From CAZJBP01 sp964544115 (GTDB lineage Bacteria; Verrucomicrobiota; Kiritimatiellia; UBA8416; JADHWI01): a stretch of DNA of 22,937 bases. Location of the stretch: assembly GCA_964544115.1 (NCBI GenBank), contig CAZJBP010000044.1, positions 1 through 22,937 on the forward strand, given 5' to 3'. The notes under the pieces are model-generated. The model saw only the letters and a program-made list of their open reading frames with translations. It made no database searches and was not told the DNA's origin. Below are positions 1 through 6,646 of this stretch, in pieces. Numbering within the stretch: the first letter of the stretch is position 1; the number at the start of each line of letters is the position of its first letter. The position numbers and the translations under genes were made by a program.

Positions 1-118
1 AACCGCGGGCCTGACACTACCCATACTGCACTTGCACTGGAACGGGGATGCGCCCGTTTCCGAACGAGGGACAGGTCGCGGGCGCATCTGCGTTTCATTG
101 CACGCCGCGCAGGGGGCT

Positions 119-135
119 GGCGCTCGGAGAGCGCC
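119..135. repeat. 17-bp palindrome, copy 1 of a REP-like pair
   Basis: The sequence ggcgctcggagagcgcc has 7-bp self-complementary arms around a 3-base centre. With its flanks it resembles the reverse complement of the palindrome at 189-205; both contain a tcggagag core and are followed, in matching orientation, by a ccctac or gcctac tail. It lies inside the 80-450 element. It could form a hairpin in RNA or act as a REP-type unit. Confidence 0.6.
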
Positions 136-188
136 GCCCTACGCATACGCACCTGTCCAGCGAGATGGCCAGTGCAACAGAGTAGGCC

Positions 189-205
189 GCGCCTCTCCGA
201 GGCGC
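189..205. repeat. 17-bp palindrome, copy 2, opposite orientation
   Basis: The sequence gcgcctctccgaggcgc has 7-bp arms around tcc. It is an inverted relative of the palindrome at 119-135, with compensating changes in the two arms that preserve pairing. Covarying arms suggest a conserved secondary structure and not chance similarity. Confidence 0.6.
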
Positions 206-275
206 AGGCCCGCGCGGGGACGCGACAGGCAATGAAACAGATTCTGCTGAAAAACCCCCCTTGGAGAAGAAACCC

Positions 276-295
276 ATAGGGCAGACGCCCCACCG
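276..295 (+). repeat. 20-bp direct repeat, left copy
   Basis: The 20-mer atagggcagacgccccaccg recurs exactly at 392-411. It contains gggc-agac-gccc, which can fold into a 4-bp stem with a 4-base loop. The two copies bracket the large hairpin at 299-384. Confidence 0.8.
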
Positions 296-298
296 GCA

Positions 299-384
299 AT
301 CGTACTCGTCCTCGTCCTTCGTCGTCGTCCTCGAGTTCTCTCATGTTTTTCGAGTACGAGGACGAGGACGACGACGAGGACGAT
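299..384. repeat. Large imperfect inverted repeat (hairpin) built of CTCGTC/GACGAG units
   Basis: The left arm 299-334 pairs with the right arm 350-384. I count about 31 pairs, four mismatches and one bulged base (t319), around a 15-base loop (335-349). Each arm is itself a run of ctcgtc/tcgtcg-type units, so the arms can slip against each other. The right arm would translate as an acidic E/D-rich string, but no frame here looks like a gene. The hairpin is flanked by exact 20-bp direct repeats inside the 80-450 element. Confidence 0.8.
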
Positions 385-391
385 TCTTCAG

Positions 392-411
392 ATAGGGCAG
401 ACGCCCCACCG
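392..411 (+). repeat. 20-bp direct repeat, right copy
   Basis: Exact copy of 276-295, in the same orientation, on the other side of the hairpin at 299-384. Confidence 0.8.
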
Positions 412-463
412 CAGACCTTCTTCAGCGGAATCTGAAACACAGATGCGCCCACAGGTCGCTGCG

Positions 464-493
464 TTGACAAAGGCGTCTCGGCAATCGTACTGT
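464..493 (+). promoter_or_regulatory. Candidate sigma70-type promoter for tRNA-Arg and the lipoprotein gene
   Basis: A perfect -35 box TTGACA (464-469) is followed after 18 bases by tactgt (488-493), which matches TATAAT at three of six positions. Transcription would begin near 500, about 15 bases before the tRNA. The -35 box lies 5 bases downstream of the 9-bp target duplication of the 80-450 element. The -10 part overlaps a 13-mer (479-491) that also occurs exactly at 294-306. Confidence 0.5.
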
Positions 494-514
494 TCGAGCT
501 GCTGAATCCACCAC

Positions 515-591
515 ACCCCGGTAGCTCAGCTGGACAGAGCGGCGGTTTCCTAAACCGCAGGTCGGAGGTTCGAGCCCTCTCCGGGGTACCA
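515..591 (+). tRNA. tRNA-Arg (anticodon CCT)
   Basis: A full cloverleaf can be folded. Acceptor arms are 515-521 (accccgg) and 581-587 (ccggggt), followed by discriminator A588 and an encoded CCA at 589-591. The anticodon stem is 542-546 with 554-558, closing the loop ttcctaa, so the anticodon is CCT at 549-551, decoding AGG. The T arm is 564-568 with 576-580 around ttcgagc. The lipoprotein gene begins 25 bases downstream and may share the transcript. Confidence 0.95.
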
Positions 592-616
592 ATCTTGCCG
601 AGGAGGAGACGCGGTC

Positions 617-2203
617 ATGCGAGCGATGTGGTCACTGGCCCTCGTGTGCTGGGTTGGCCTGGTGCTGGGATGCGGCAAGCGCGACGCGCCGCCGGCTGTG
701 GCGACCGTGCCCCAACCCCCTTCGCCGGAGGACGTCGCCGAGCAACACCTGGCCTCGCTGCGATCGGAACTGATCGCCCTCAAGACCAACAAGCAGGACG
801 CGGCCGTGCTGGTGCGCCTGCGGTCGGAAGTCACGAACAGCGTGCTGTCGCCGCTGAAGGGCGTGGTGTTCTCCTGGTGGATGCAGGAGATGGCCCTCCA
901 GGGCATGACCAACGAAGCGCGCAGCGCATACCTGGATGTTGTCGGGCGCGACGATGAGCGCGCGCGCGGCGGCTTCGGGGTCGTGGAGCGGCTATACCTG
1001 CGGAGCGAGAGTTGGTCCGAACTGCTGGCGTGGGAGCGCGCGCTGCTGAACAAGGATCTGCCCGACGACCTCGTGCCGCAGGCCTGGATGCTCGTCATGC
1101 GGGCTCAGGACGGACTCGGAAGGCTGGGGGATGTGGTCGCCGAGGTACCCGCTGTGGTGAAGGCTATGCCCGAGGCCGATGCCGAGCGCGTCGTGGGCTC
1201 CGCCTTCCGGATGGCGCTGGATGGCGGCCAATATGCGCTGGCCGGGAAGATCCTCGATGCGGTAGTGACGGCCGGCGCGGACAAGGGCGGGTTGAAGCGC
1301 TTTGTCCGGGTGTCGCGGGTGGACCTGATGCTGGCCTCGGGACGGCTGGCGGAGGCCGAGGCCGGGCTGTGGATCGAAGCGGCCGAGTTGTCTGACGGGG
1401 AACTGGCGCCGCGGGCCAGCCGTCTGATGGCCGCATGGAGGGCGGCCGATCAGGAGAATGCGGCGACCGCTTTTGCCACGCGGGCGCTGGAACAGTGGGG
1501 CGAGCGGCCATTGTCGCGGGGCGAAGTCGGCGCGGCCTGGGTCCGGGCCGCCGTAAAGGACAAGAATCCGGATGCGTTCATCGCCCGCCTTGACGCCTGC
1601 GTGAAGGCGAACGTGGGCGCCGACGCGCTGGTGCCGCCCTTTCAGGACGGATTCTACGCCGTCTTGTCCTCCGGGACGGAGGCGCAGAAGCGCCAGTGCC
1701 TCGAGATGGCGTCCCGCCTGCAGGCCCTTCCGGCTGGGCAGGAGAGCGACGTGGCCCAACTGAAGCTGATGCGCGTGGACGGCGCCTTCCTGATGAACGA
1801 TTTTCAGACCGCTCAGGACATCGTGATGTCCGGGATTCCAGGCCACGACGCCGAGTGGCAGTCGGTGCTCACGAACAAGATCGCCGCGCACAGGGCGTTG
1901 GCCGAGAACCGGCCCGAAGATGCCATTCGCTGCTTCCGCGCCCACATGGAGAAGGTGAAGGCATGGGAGAGCCCGGAACTGAACCCGGAAAACGGCCTGG
2001 CGATGCACAAGGAGGCGGTTCTCGGGTTCAACGAAAAACGCATCGGCGACGTCTATGCCGGCATGGGCCGCACGGACGACGCGGCCGCCTGCTATGCGAG
2101 GGCGAGGGCGTATTACGAGGAGGCGCTCAAGACCGTGGCCCGGGACAGCAAGGAATACGCGTCATACGAGCAGGAGATGAAAGAGGTCCCCGCCGCCCAG
2201 TGA
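617..2203 (+). CDS. Putative lipoprotein with TPR-like helical repeats
   Basis: A 528-residue protein of unassigned function. The start is set by a strong aggagg ribosome site at 600-605. The first 18 residues form a lipoprotein signal peptide (a hydrophobic stretch ending LVLGC), so Cys19 should be lipidated after signal peptidase II cleavage and the mature protein anchored in the periplasm. The rest is Ala/Glu/Leu-rich and helical. Near the C terminus, around residues 430-510, helix pairs of the type ALAENRPEDAIRCF and MGRTDDAAACYARA look like tetratricopeptide repeats, which usually mediate protein-protein contacts. No catalytic motif was seen. It follows tRNA-Arg and converges on tsaE, the two stop codons being only 13 bases apart. 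By context it may be an envelope scaffold, but that is inference. Confidence 0.85.
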   Translation: MRAMWSLALVCWVGLVLGCGKRDAPPAVATVPQPPSPEDVAEQHLASLRSELIALKTNKQDAAVLVRLRSEVTNSVLSPLKGVVFSWWMQEMALQGMTNEARSAYLDVVGRDDERARGGFGVVERLYLRSESWSELLAWERALLNKDLPDDLVPQAWMLVMRAQDGLGRLGDVVAEVPAVVKAMPEADAERVVGSAFRMALDGGQYALAGKILDAVVTAGADKGGLKRFVRVSRVDLMLASGRLAEAEAGLWIEAAELSDGELAPRASRLMAAWRAADQENAATAFATRALEQWGERPLSRGEVGAAWVRAAVKDKNPDAFIARLDACVKANVGADALVPPFQDGFYAVLSSGTEAQKRQCLEMASRLQALPAGQESDVAQLKLMRVDGAFLMNDFQTAQDIVMSGIPGHDAEWQSVLTNKIAAHRALAENRPEDAIRCFRAHMEKVKAWESPELNPENGLAMHKEAVLGFNEKRIGDVYAGMGRTDDAAACYARARAYYEEALKTVARDSKEYASYEQEMKEVPAAQ

Positions 2204-2216
2204 CGGGCGGCCGTGC

Positions 2217-2648
2217 TCACGTCGCCGCGGGCCGCTCGATCTCGATCCGGCGATCGTCGTCCGTTGCCCCGGGATTCATGTAGACGTGGACCGTGCCGGC
2301 CGGCAGCAGGTCCGCTGCGCATTCAGGCCACTCCACGGCGGTGATGCCGCCACCTTCGATGTACTCGTCCAGCCCCAGCGCCAGGGCCTCGTCCGCCGAC
2401 CGCACGCGGTACAGATCAATGTGATAGACGGGGGTTACGCCCCGGTACTCGTTGATGACCGTGAAGGTGGGGCTGGTCACGGCCTGCCGGACGCCGCACG
2501 CCCGCGCCAGCCCGCGCACGAAGCACGTCTTGCCGCTGCCCAGGTCGCCGTGAAGCGCGATCACGGCCGGCCGTGGGAGGCTGAGCGCCAGTTCGGCGGC
2601 GGCCCGCTCGGTTTGCTCGGGGCTGTGGGTGTCAATCGTGATCCGCAT
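2217..2648 (-). CDS. tsaE: tRNA threonylcarbamoyladenosine biosynthesis ATPase TsaE
   Basis: TsaE is the ATPase that works with TsaB and TsaD to make N6-threonylcarbamoyl-A37 in ANN-decoding tRNAs in the cytoplasm. The protein is about 143 residues from the chosen ATG. It shows a Walker A loop GDLGSGKT, a TSPTFTVINEY segment, the family motif HIDLYR and the VEWPE signature, all in the usual order, and its length is normal (about 150). The start at 2648 gives a typical TsaE N terminus (MRITIDTHS); a start at 2672 adds eight residues. Either way the start overlaps the end of thiL (17 or 41 nt), so the two are probably translationally coupled. It is last in the minus-strand operon; tsaB and tsaD are not in this window. 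Confidence 0.95.
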   Translation of the reverse strand: MRITIDTHSPEQTERAAAELALSLPRPAVIALHGDLGSGKTCFVRGLARACGVRQAVTSPTFTVINEYRGVTPVYHIDLYRVRSADEALALGLDEYIEGGGITAVEWPECAADLLPAGTVHVYMNPGATDDDRRIEIERPAAT

Positions 2649-3573
2649 GGAAGTGCTCGTAGCCGCGTGCATCCAGGGGCGCCGCCGCCCCGTGTTCGTC
2701 GCTCAGCAGGATCCGGCCGGCATCGGCCGTGACGGTCCCGATACGGCAGGCCGGGGTCAACCCGGAAGCGGCCCAGAACCGGAGAAAATCGGCGCAGCGT
2801 TCGGCGGGCACGGTGAAGAGCAGCTCGAAGTCCTCGCCATCGCACAGCGCGTGGCGCAGTGCTTGCGCGCGCGGGAGCGCGGCCAGTTCGGGGGCCGCGG
2901 GGATGCTGGGCGCATCCAGCGTGCAGCCGGCTCCGCTGGCGGCCATGAGGGTCCGCAGGTCGGTTGCCAGACCGTCGCTGATGTCCATACAGGCGGTCGC
3001 CCAGTCCAGCAGGGCGCGTCCTTCCGGCAGGCGCGGCTCGAAGCGCAGGTGGCGGCCGGCGAGGCTGCCCCCGAGCGCGCCGGTCACCAGCAGGGCATCG
3101 CCAGGGCGCGCGCCGCTGCGCAGCAGGGCGCGCCCGCGCAGCCCGGCGCCCACGCCGAACACATGCAGGTCAATGGCGGCACCGCGGGCCGTGTCGCCGC
3201 CGACGATGACGGCGCCGTGCCGGGCGGCCAGGGCCAGGGCGCCGGCGTAGACCGCGTCGACCCAGGCCACCGGGCACTCGGGCGTCAGCACCAGGTCGAT
3301 CAGGATCCACCGTGGAACCCCGCCCATGGCGGCGATGTCGCTGAGCACCCGGCCGACCGCCTTGTGGCCGACCGCCTCGGCGGGCGCGTCGGGGGCGAAG
3401 TGGACCCCGGCGATCACGGGGTCCGTGGTCAAGAGCCAGTCTTCCGCGCCGGTGTCGGCGGGCCGGACCACCGCACAGTCGTCGCCCGCGCCGGCCACGA
3501 CGCTGGCGTCCCGGGGCAGGCGCCGCGTGAGGCGCCGGATCAGGGCCTGCTCGCCCGTGTTACCGACCGTCAT
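2632..3573 (-). CDS. thiL: Thiamine-monophosphate kinase ThiL
   Basis: ThiL phosphorylates thiamine monophosphate to the cofactor thiamine diphosphate using ATP. The protein is about 313 residues, normal for the family. Visible signatures, in order, are GDDCAVV, TTDPVIAGVHF, LSDIAAMGG, VIVGGDTARG and MDISDGLATDL, the Asp-rich metal and nucleotide sites of the PurM/ThiL fold. The ATG at 3573 has gggaga 11 bases upstream and gives the usual N terminus (MTVGNTGEQALI); the frame is open 33 codons further but that part resembles no ThiL. The start overlaps the upstream glycosyltransferase gene by 14 nt, and the stop overlaps tsaE. No TPP riboswitch is visible. No other thi genes are nearby. Confidence 0.95.
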   Translation of the reverse strand: MTVGNTGEQALIRRLTRRLPRDASVVAGAGDDCAVVRPADTGAEDWLLTTDPVIAGVHFAPDAPAEAVGHKAVGRVLSDIAAMGGVPRWILIDLVLTPECPVAWVDAVYAGALALAARHGAVIVGGDTARGAAIDLHVFGVGAGLRGRALLRSGARPGDALLVTGALGGSLAGRHLRFEPRLPEGRALLDWATACMDISDGLATDLRTLMAASGAGCTLDAPSIPAAPELAALPRAQALRHALCDGEDFELLFTVPAERCADFLRFWAASGLTPACRIGTVTADAGRILLSDEHGAAAPLDARGYEHFHADHD

Positions 3574-5077
3574 CGACACGAGAATCTCCCGTTGCCGCGT
3601 CCAGCGCCCACACTTCCCAGTCGTTCCATGAGTCCTGAGCTTTGATCTTAAGCCCGCGGACGACCAGTGCATCCGCGACGGTGCGACGGTCGCCGCTGTT
3701 CACGACGAGCACCACCGGGCGCCCGGAGGCGTCGTTGCCACGGCGAGCCGCCAGCTCGTCGAGGAACGTCCGCAGGCGGCCCTCGGCGCGCGCGACCGTG
3801 CGTCCGAAGGACAGGCGGGTCAGATTGCCGTCCAGGTAGAACCGCAGGCCATTCATTCGCGAGCGGTTGACGAGGATGTAGCGGGCATCCGCGCCGCCCG
3901 CCCGGAGGCAGACGTCGGCCATCGCCCTCATGTCATGGTCGTGCGGCCGGTAGGCGATGACGGCTTTGGAGGCGAGCAGAAGCGCCAGAGACCCCCCCAC
4001 CAGTCCCAGCAGAACCCGTCGCGAAGGCCGCCCCCGGAGCTCCATCCATGCCGCCAGGCCGAGCGCCAGCGGCACCGCGAGCGGCAGCACGTAGAGGGTC
4101 AGCCGGCTGCGGCTGCAGGCGAAGACGGCCAGCGGGATGACGAACCACCACAGGAGCAGCCGGGCGGTGGGGCGCGCGAGCCAGTGCGCCCACGTCTGTC
4201 GCCGCCAGAGGCGCTCGCGGATGACGGCGGCGACGACCACGGCCAGCCAGACGCCGAGCCCGGCGGTCAGCGGCGGGGCGTAGACCGAGATGGCCTTATC
4301 CCAGCCGCGGTTATGTCCGGCCGACGAGGCCACTCGCCCGATGACCTCCCGGCGGATGAGGTCGGCGGCGGTCACCTCTCCCGAGGTGAGGATGCCCGCA
4401 AACCACCCCATGCCGATCAACGCAAAGATCAGGAGGGCCGGAACCGTGAAGAGGGGCAGGTTCGGGGCCGAGCGTCGTCGCCACACCACCAGGCCCGCCA
4501 GCGGCAGCAGCGCGGGCGGGCCCTTGGTCAGGAACCCGAGCCCAAGGAGCACCCATGCCGCCAGGACCCAGCGTCGGGCCGCCTGCGGGCGGCCGGCGCG
4601 CCAGGCGGCCACGAAACACAGAACCGCGCCGGTCTCCCAGGCGCAGAGCAGGATGTCGGTGGTGACGACGTTGGCGGCGAAGAAGCACAGCGGCATTGTG
4701 GCGAACACGGCGGCCGCGATCCAGCCCGTGCGGCGCCGCCACAGGCGGCGGCCCAGTTCGTAGACGCAGGCGGTGCTGAAGGCGTAGGCGAAGGCGCCGT
4801 ACAGGCGTGCGCCCCAGGCATTGCGCCCCAACAGGCCCATGCCGGAGGCGATCGCCCAGTACGTCATCGGCGGCTTGGTCAGGTGGGGGTCGCCCCAGAG
4901 CATGGGGATCAGGTAGTTCCCCGTGGTCTGCATTTCCCGGGCGCACTCGGCGTAGCGGCCCTCGGACGTTTCCCAGATGGACCGGGTTCCCTGGAAGGGC
5001 AAGGCCACGAGGAGCGCGGCCGCAAAGACCCACAGGGCGCCGTATCGCCAGATGCCGCGTTCAGCCGGAGAGGTCAC
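3560..5077 (-). CDS. ArnT/PMT-like polytopic glycosyltransferase (GT83-type)
   Basis: A 505-residue integral membrane protein resembling the ArnT and dolichyl-phosphate-mannose mannosyltransferase fold, enzymes that move a sugar from a polyprenyl-phosphate donor to a lipid A, glycan or protein acceptor on the periplasmic side. The first hydrophobic helix is followed by ETSEGRYAE and then HLTKPPMTYW, matching the acidic/arginine loop and KPP-W motif of the family. About ten further hydrophobic segments run to about residue 360, then a soluble C-terminal domain. The start is GTG; its ribosome site ggag lies inside the last codons of the upstream LptF/G gene, 3 bases separating the two genes. 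Location beside an LPS exporter suggests lipid A or LPS decoration, but donor and acceptor are unknown. Confidence 0.88.
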   Translation of the reverse strand: MTSPAERGIWRYGALWVFAAALLVALPFQGTRSIWETSEGRYAECAREMQTTGNYLIPMLWGDPHLTKPPMTYWAIASGMGLLGRNAWGARLYGAFAYAFSTACVYELGRRLWRRRTGWIAAAVFATMPLCFFAANVVTTDILLCAWETGAVLCFVAAWRAGRPQAARRWVLAAWVLLGLGFLTKGPPALLPLAGLVVWRRRSAPNLPLFTVPALLIFALIGMGWFAGILTSGEVTAADLIRREVIGRVASSAGHNRGWDKAISVYAPPLTAGLGVWLAVVVAAVIRERLWRRQTWAHWLARPTARLLLWWFVIPLAVFACSRSRLTLYVLPLAVPLALGLAAWMELRGRPSRRVLLGLVGGSLALLLASKAVIAYRPHDHDMRAMADVCLRAGGADARYILVNRSRMNGLRFYLDGNLTRLSFGRTVARAEGRLRTFLDELAARRGNDASGRPVVLVVNSGDRRTVADALVVRGLKIKAQDSWNDWEVWALDAATGDSRVDDGR

Positions 5078-5080
5078 GGA

Positions 5081-6172
5081 TCAGTCACTCCTTGCGACCA
5101 GGGCCGCCCCCAGGATGACGCCGATGGCCACGGGGGCCCAGACGATGAGGTCGGGCCGCCACTCCGGATGGCGCGTCAGCGAGCGTGAGACAATGATGAA
5201 GACGTAGAAGGCGAAGACGAGCAGCAGGCTGACAGCGACGCCGATCGAGGACTCCTTGCGGTGGGTCTTGACCCCCAGCGGCATGCCGAGCATGGCGAAG
5301 GCCAGGCATGCGGCGGACAGCACCCACCGCTGCTGAAGTTCAACCGCCAGCTTCATGGCCTGAATCTGCCTTTCCGCCGCGTCCAGTTCCTCGATGTCGG
5401 GGTCGACCGCAGCCATCTGCGCCAGCAGTTCGAACGACGTCTTATCCTTCGTGAGCTTGGTGGGCGTTTTCACCTCGAGTGCGCCGGCCATGCGGATGGG
5501 CAGGCGCGTACAGTAACCGGCCCCCGGACGGTCATCGAAGAACGGGTCCACCCGCACGTCCTGCAGGTCGATCACCAGGTCCCCGCCATCGGCTCGTACG
5601 AGGCCGCGCTTCGCACGGATCTCACGCTTGATCCCCTTGTTGCGCAGGTCAATGAGCCTCACGTCCTGAAGCTCCTCTCCCTGGCGCCGGCCGATGTAGA
5701 CCGTCATGCCGGCAAAGTCCTTCATGAAGCGGCCCTCCTCCAGGAGGTCCATGGGGGAGAGCTGGGTCAGCGCGGCCTTGACCTCGCGGCGGGCGTAGCG
5801 CCCGCGGGGCGCCAGTTCGGCGTTGACGTAGACGCAGACCAGCGAGAGCAGCGCCGCGGCGAACAGCGGGCCGGACATGATCCTCCACATGTTGATGCCG
5901 CAGGCGCGCATGGCGGTGATCTCACCGTCGGCCGACAGCCGGCCGAAGACCAGCAGGCAACTCGTCAGGATCGAAACGGGGATCGAGAACGTCAGGGATT
6001 GGGGCATGCCCCAGAGGAAGAACATGAGAACCGGCCGCCAGGATGCCCCGCGCCCGATAATCTCCGTGATCTTGAACAGGGCGCCCGCCGTCAGCACAAA
6101 CGAGAGAACGAGCAGCGACACCGTGAAGGTGACGACGAACTCCCGCAGCACGTAACGCCGAATCGTACTCAA
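5081..6172 (-). CDS. LptF/LptG family LPS export permease
   Basis: One of the two transmembrane subunits of the LptB2FG ABC exporter that extracts LPS from the inner membrane and feeds the Lpt bridge. The 363-residue protein begins STIRRYVLREFVVTF, the usual first coupling helix. It then has a group of N-terminal membrane helices, a periplasmic beta-rich domain (about residues 140-260) and C-terminal helices containing AMLGMPLGVKTHRKES, a typical late-family segment. The start is placed at TTG 6172 because aggagaggga lies just upstream; the ATG-initiated frame from 6262 adds a basic tail of 30 residues with no family resemblance. Whether this is LptF or LptG cannot be settled; the partner subunit and LptB are not in the window. 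Confidence 0.9.
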   Translation of the reverse strand: MSTIRRYVLREFVVTFTVSLLVLSFVLTAGALFKITEIIGRGASWRPVLMFFLWGMPQSLTFSIPVSILTSCLLVFGRLSADGEITAMRACGINMWRIMSGPLFAAALLSLVCVYVNAELAPRGRYARREVKAALTQLSPMDLLEEGRFMKDFAGMTVYIGRRQGEELQDVRLIDLRNKGIKREIRAKRGLVRADGGDLVIDLQDVRVDPFFDDRPGAGYCTRLPIRMAGALEVKTPTKLTKDKTSFELLAQMAAVDPDIEELDAAERQIQAMKLAVELQQRWVLSAACLAFAMLGMPLGVKTHRKESSIGVAVSLLLVFAFYVFIIVSRSLTRHPEWRPDLIVWAPVAIGVILGAALVARSD

Positions 6173-6236
6173 GCCCGTCCGTCTCCCTCTCCTGGCGCGC
6201 AAGACGCGCTTGGACAGCGCGATCAGTGAAGGGGGG

Positions 6237-6266
6237 ATTCTAGGGGGCTGACGGCGCGGCAATCAA
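6237..6266 (-). promoter_or_regulatory. Candidate promoter of the lptF/G - glycosyltransferase - thiL - tsaE operon
   Basis: Read on the minus strand, TTGATT (6266-6261) matches the -35 consensus at four of six positions and TAGAAT (6242-6237) matches the -10 consensus at five of six, with an 18-base spacer. Transcription would start near 6230, giving a leader of about 57 bases before the TTG start. It lies just downstream of the terminator at 6287-6320, as expected for separate transcription units. Confidence 0.45.
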
Positions 6267-6286
6267 TGGCGTTCTGGATTGGGGTG

Positions 6287-6320
6287 AAAAAAGAACCGGC
6301 CAGCTCCGAGGAACTGGCCG
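6287..6320 (-). terminator. Intrinsic (Rho-independent) terminator
   Basis: On the minus strand the stem cggccag/ctggccg (6320-6314 with 6303-6297, 7 bp) closes a 10-base loop and is followed by gttc and then six T residues (6292-6287). No protein gene ends just upstream on this strand, so it most likely terminates the structured RNA proposed at 6287-6481. Confidence 0.75.
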
Positions 6321-6481
6321 ACTCTCATGAAACTGCAGGCCATTGCCCAGTCGGATTTCATTGGGCCCCGGACTCGCATCTCCCGTGGGAGGCAACGGGT
6401 CCTGCTTGTATAGCCCTATCGTACCCAACCAGCCAAGGTCCGCGTATGTGTATGCATGCGGCGTGCCATTCTGCCCTGCAG
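6287..6481 (-). ncRNA. Structured small RNA candidate, rod-like, possibly 6S-like
   Basis: This stretch between lptF/G and the OmpA-like gene contains no credible reading frame, yet it ends in a strong intrinsic terminator. On the minus strand CTGCAGG (6481-6475) pairs with CCTGCAG (6339-6333) to close a domain of about 149 bases. Inside, GGTTGG can pair with CCGACT, GGGC with GCCC and GGAC with GTCC, nested to give one long interrupted stem with an apical CTCC-CACG-GGAG hairpin. Size and rod shape recall 6S RNA, which binds RNA polymerase, but I cannot match specific conserved 6S bases. It lacks the tmRNA, RNase P and SRP RNA signature sequences. The 5' end and promoter are not located. The stretch 6482-6646 holds nothing else that I can support. 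Confidence 0.4.
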
Positions 6482-6646
6482 GAGGAACATGCCGGCGAAG
6501 GTGAGGTGTAATCCATGTCGCAGCAGGAAGATGACCCTTGGCGGGATCCGGGTGAAACGCCGGCCCTCAGGGCGCGTGTCTCGGGGGGCGTCTCATGAGA
6601 ATGGCGAGAAGTGCCCGGCGTGATACGGATGACCACGCGCTAAAGG

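Larger units (their letters stand above)
80..450. mobile_element. MITE-like non-autonomous element, 371 bp, with terminal inverted repeats and 9-bp target duplication
   Basis: The left end at 80-97 (gggcgcatctgcgtttca) and the right end at 433-450 are inverted repeats matching at 17 of 18 positions. The exact 9-mer acaggtcgc lies immediately outside both ends, at 71-79 and 451-459, as expected for a target-site duplication. No transposase frame is present, so the element would have to be mobilised in trans. Its interior holds two palindromes (119-135, 189-205), a 20-bp direct repeat (276-295, 392-411) and a large hairpin (299-384). Sub-terminal matches also occur: 92-101 with 229-238 (10 bp inverted, exact) and 238-251 with 421-434 (13 of 14 inverted). 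The insertion lies 5 bp upstream of the -35 box proposed for tRNA-Arg. A 9-bp duplication is compatible with several IS families, so no family is assigned. Confidence 0.75.

Noticed and set aside
299..384. Acidic E/D-rich translation of the hairpin arm
   Set aside because: It arises from the 6-bp repeat unit and has no start, ribosome site or flanking protein character.
2204..2216. Terminator between the convergent lipoprotein and tsaE genes
   Set aside because: The 13-base gap contains no stem with a T-run on either strand.
2632..3672. thiL extended upstream to 3672
   Set aside because: The added 33 residues resemble no ThiL and would overlap the glycosyltransferase gene by over 100 bases; ATG 3573 has a good ribosome site.
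6489..6623. 44-codon plus-strand frame (MPAKVRCNPCRSRK...), basic, with a CxxC and ggagga 2 bases before the ATG
   Set aside because: Spacing to the ribosome site is too short, there is no recognisable family, and its 5' part lies next to the opposite-strand RNA candidate; composition alone does not support a gene.
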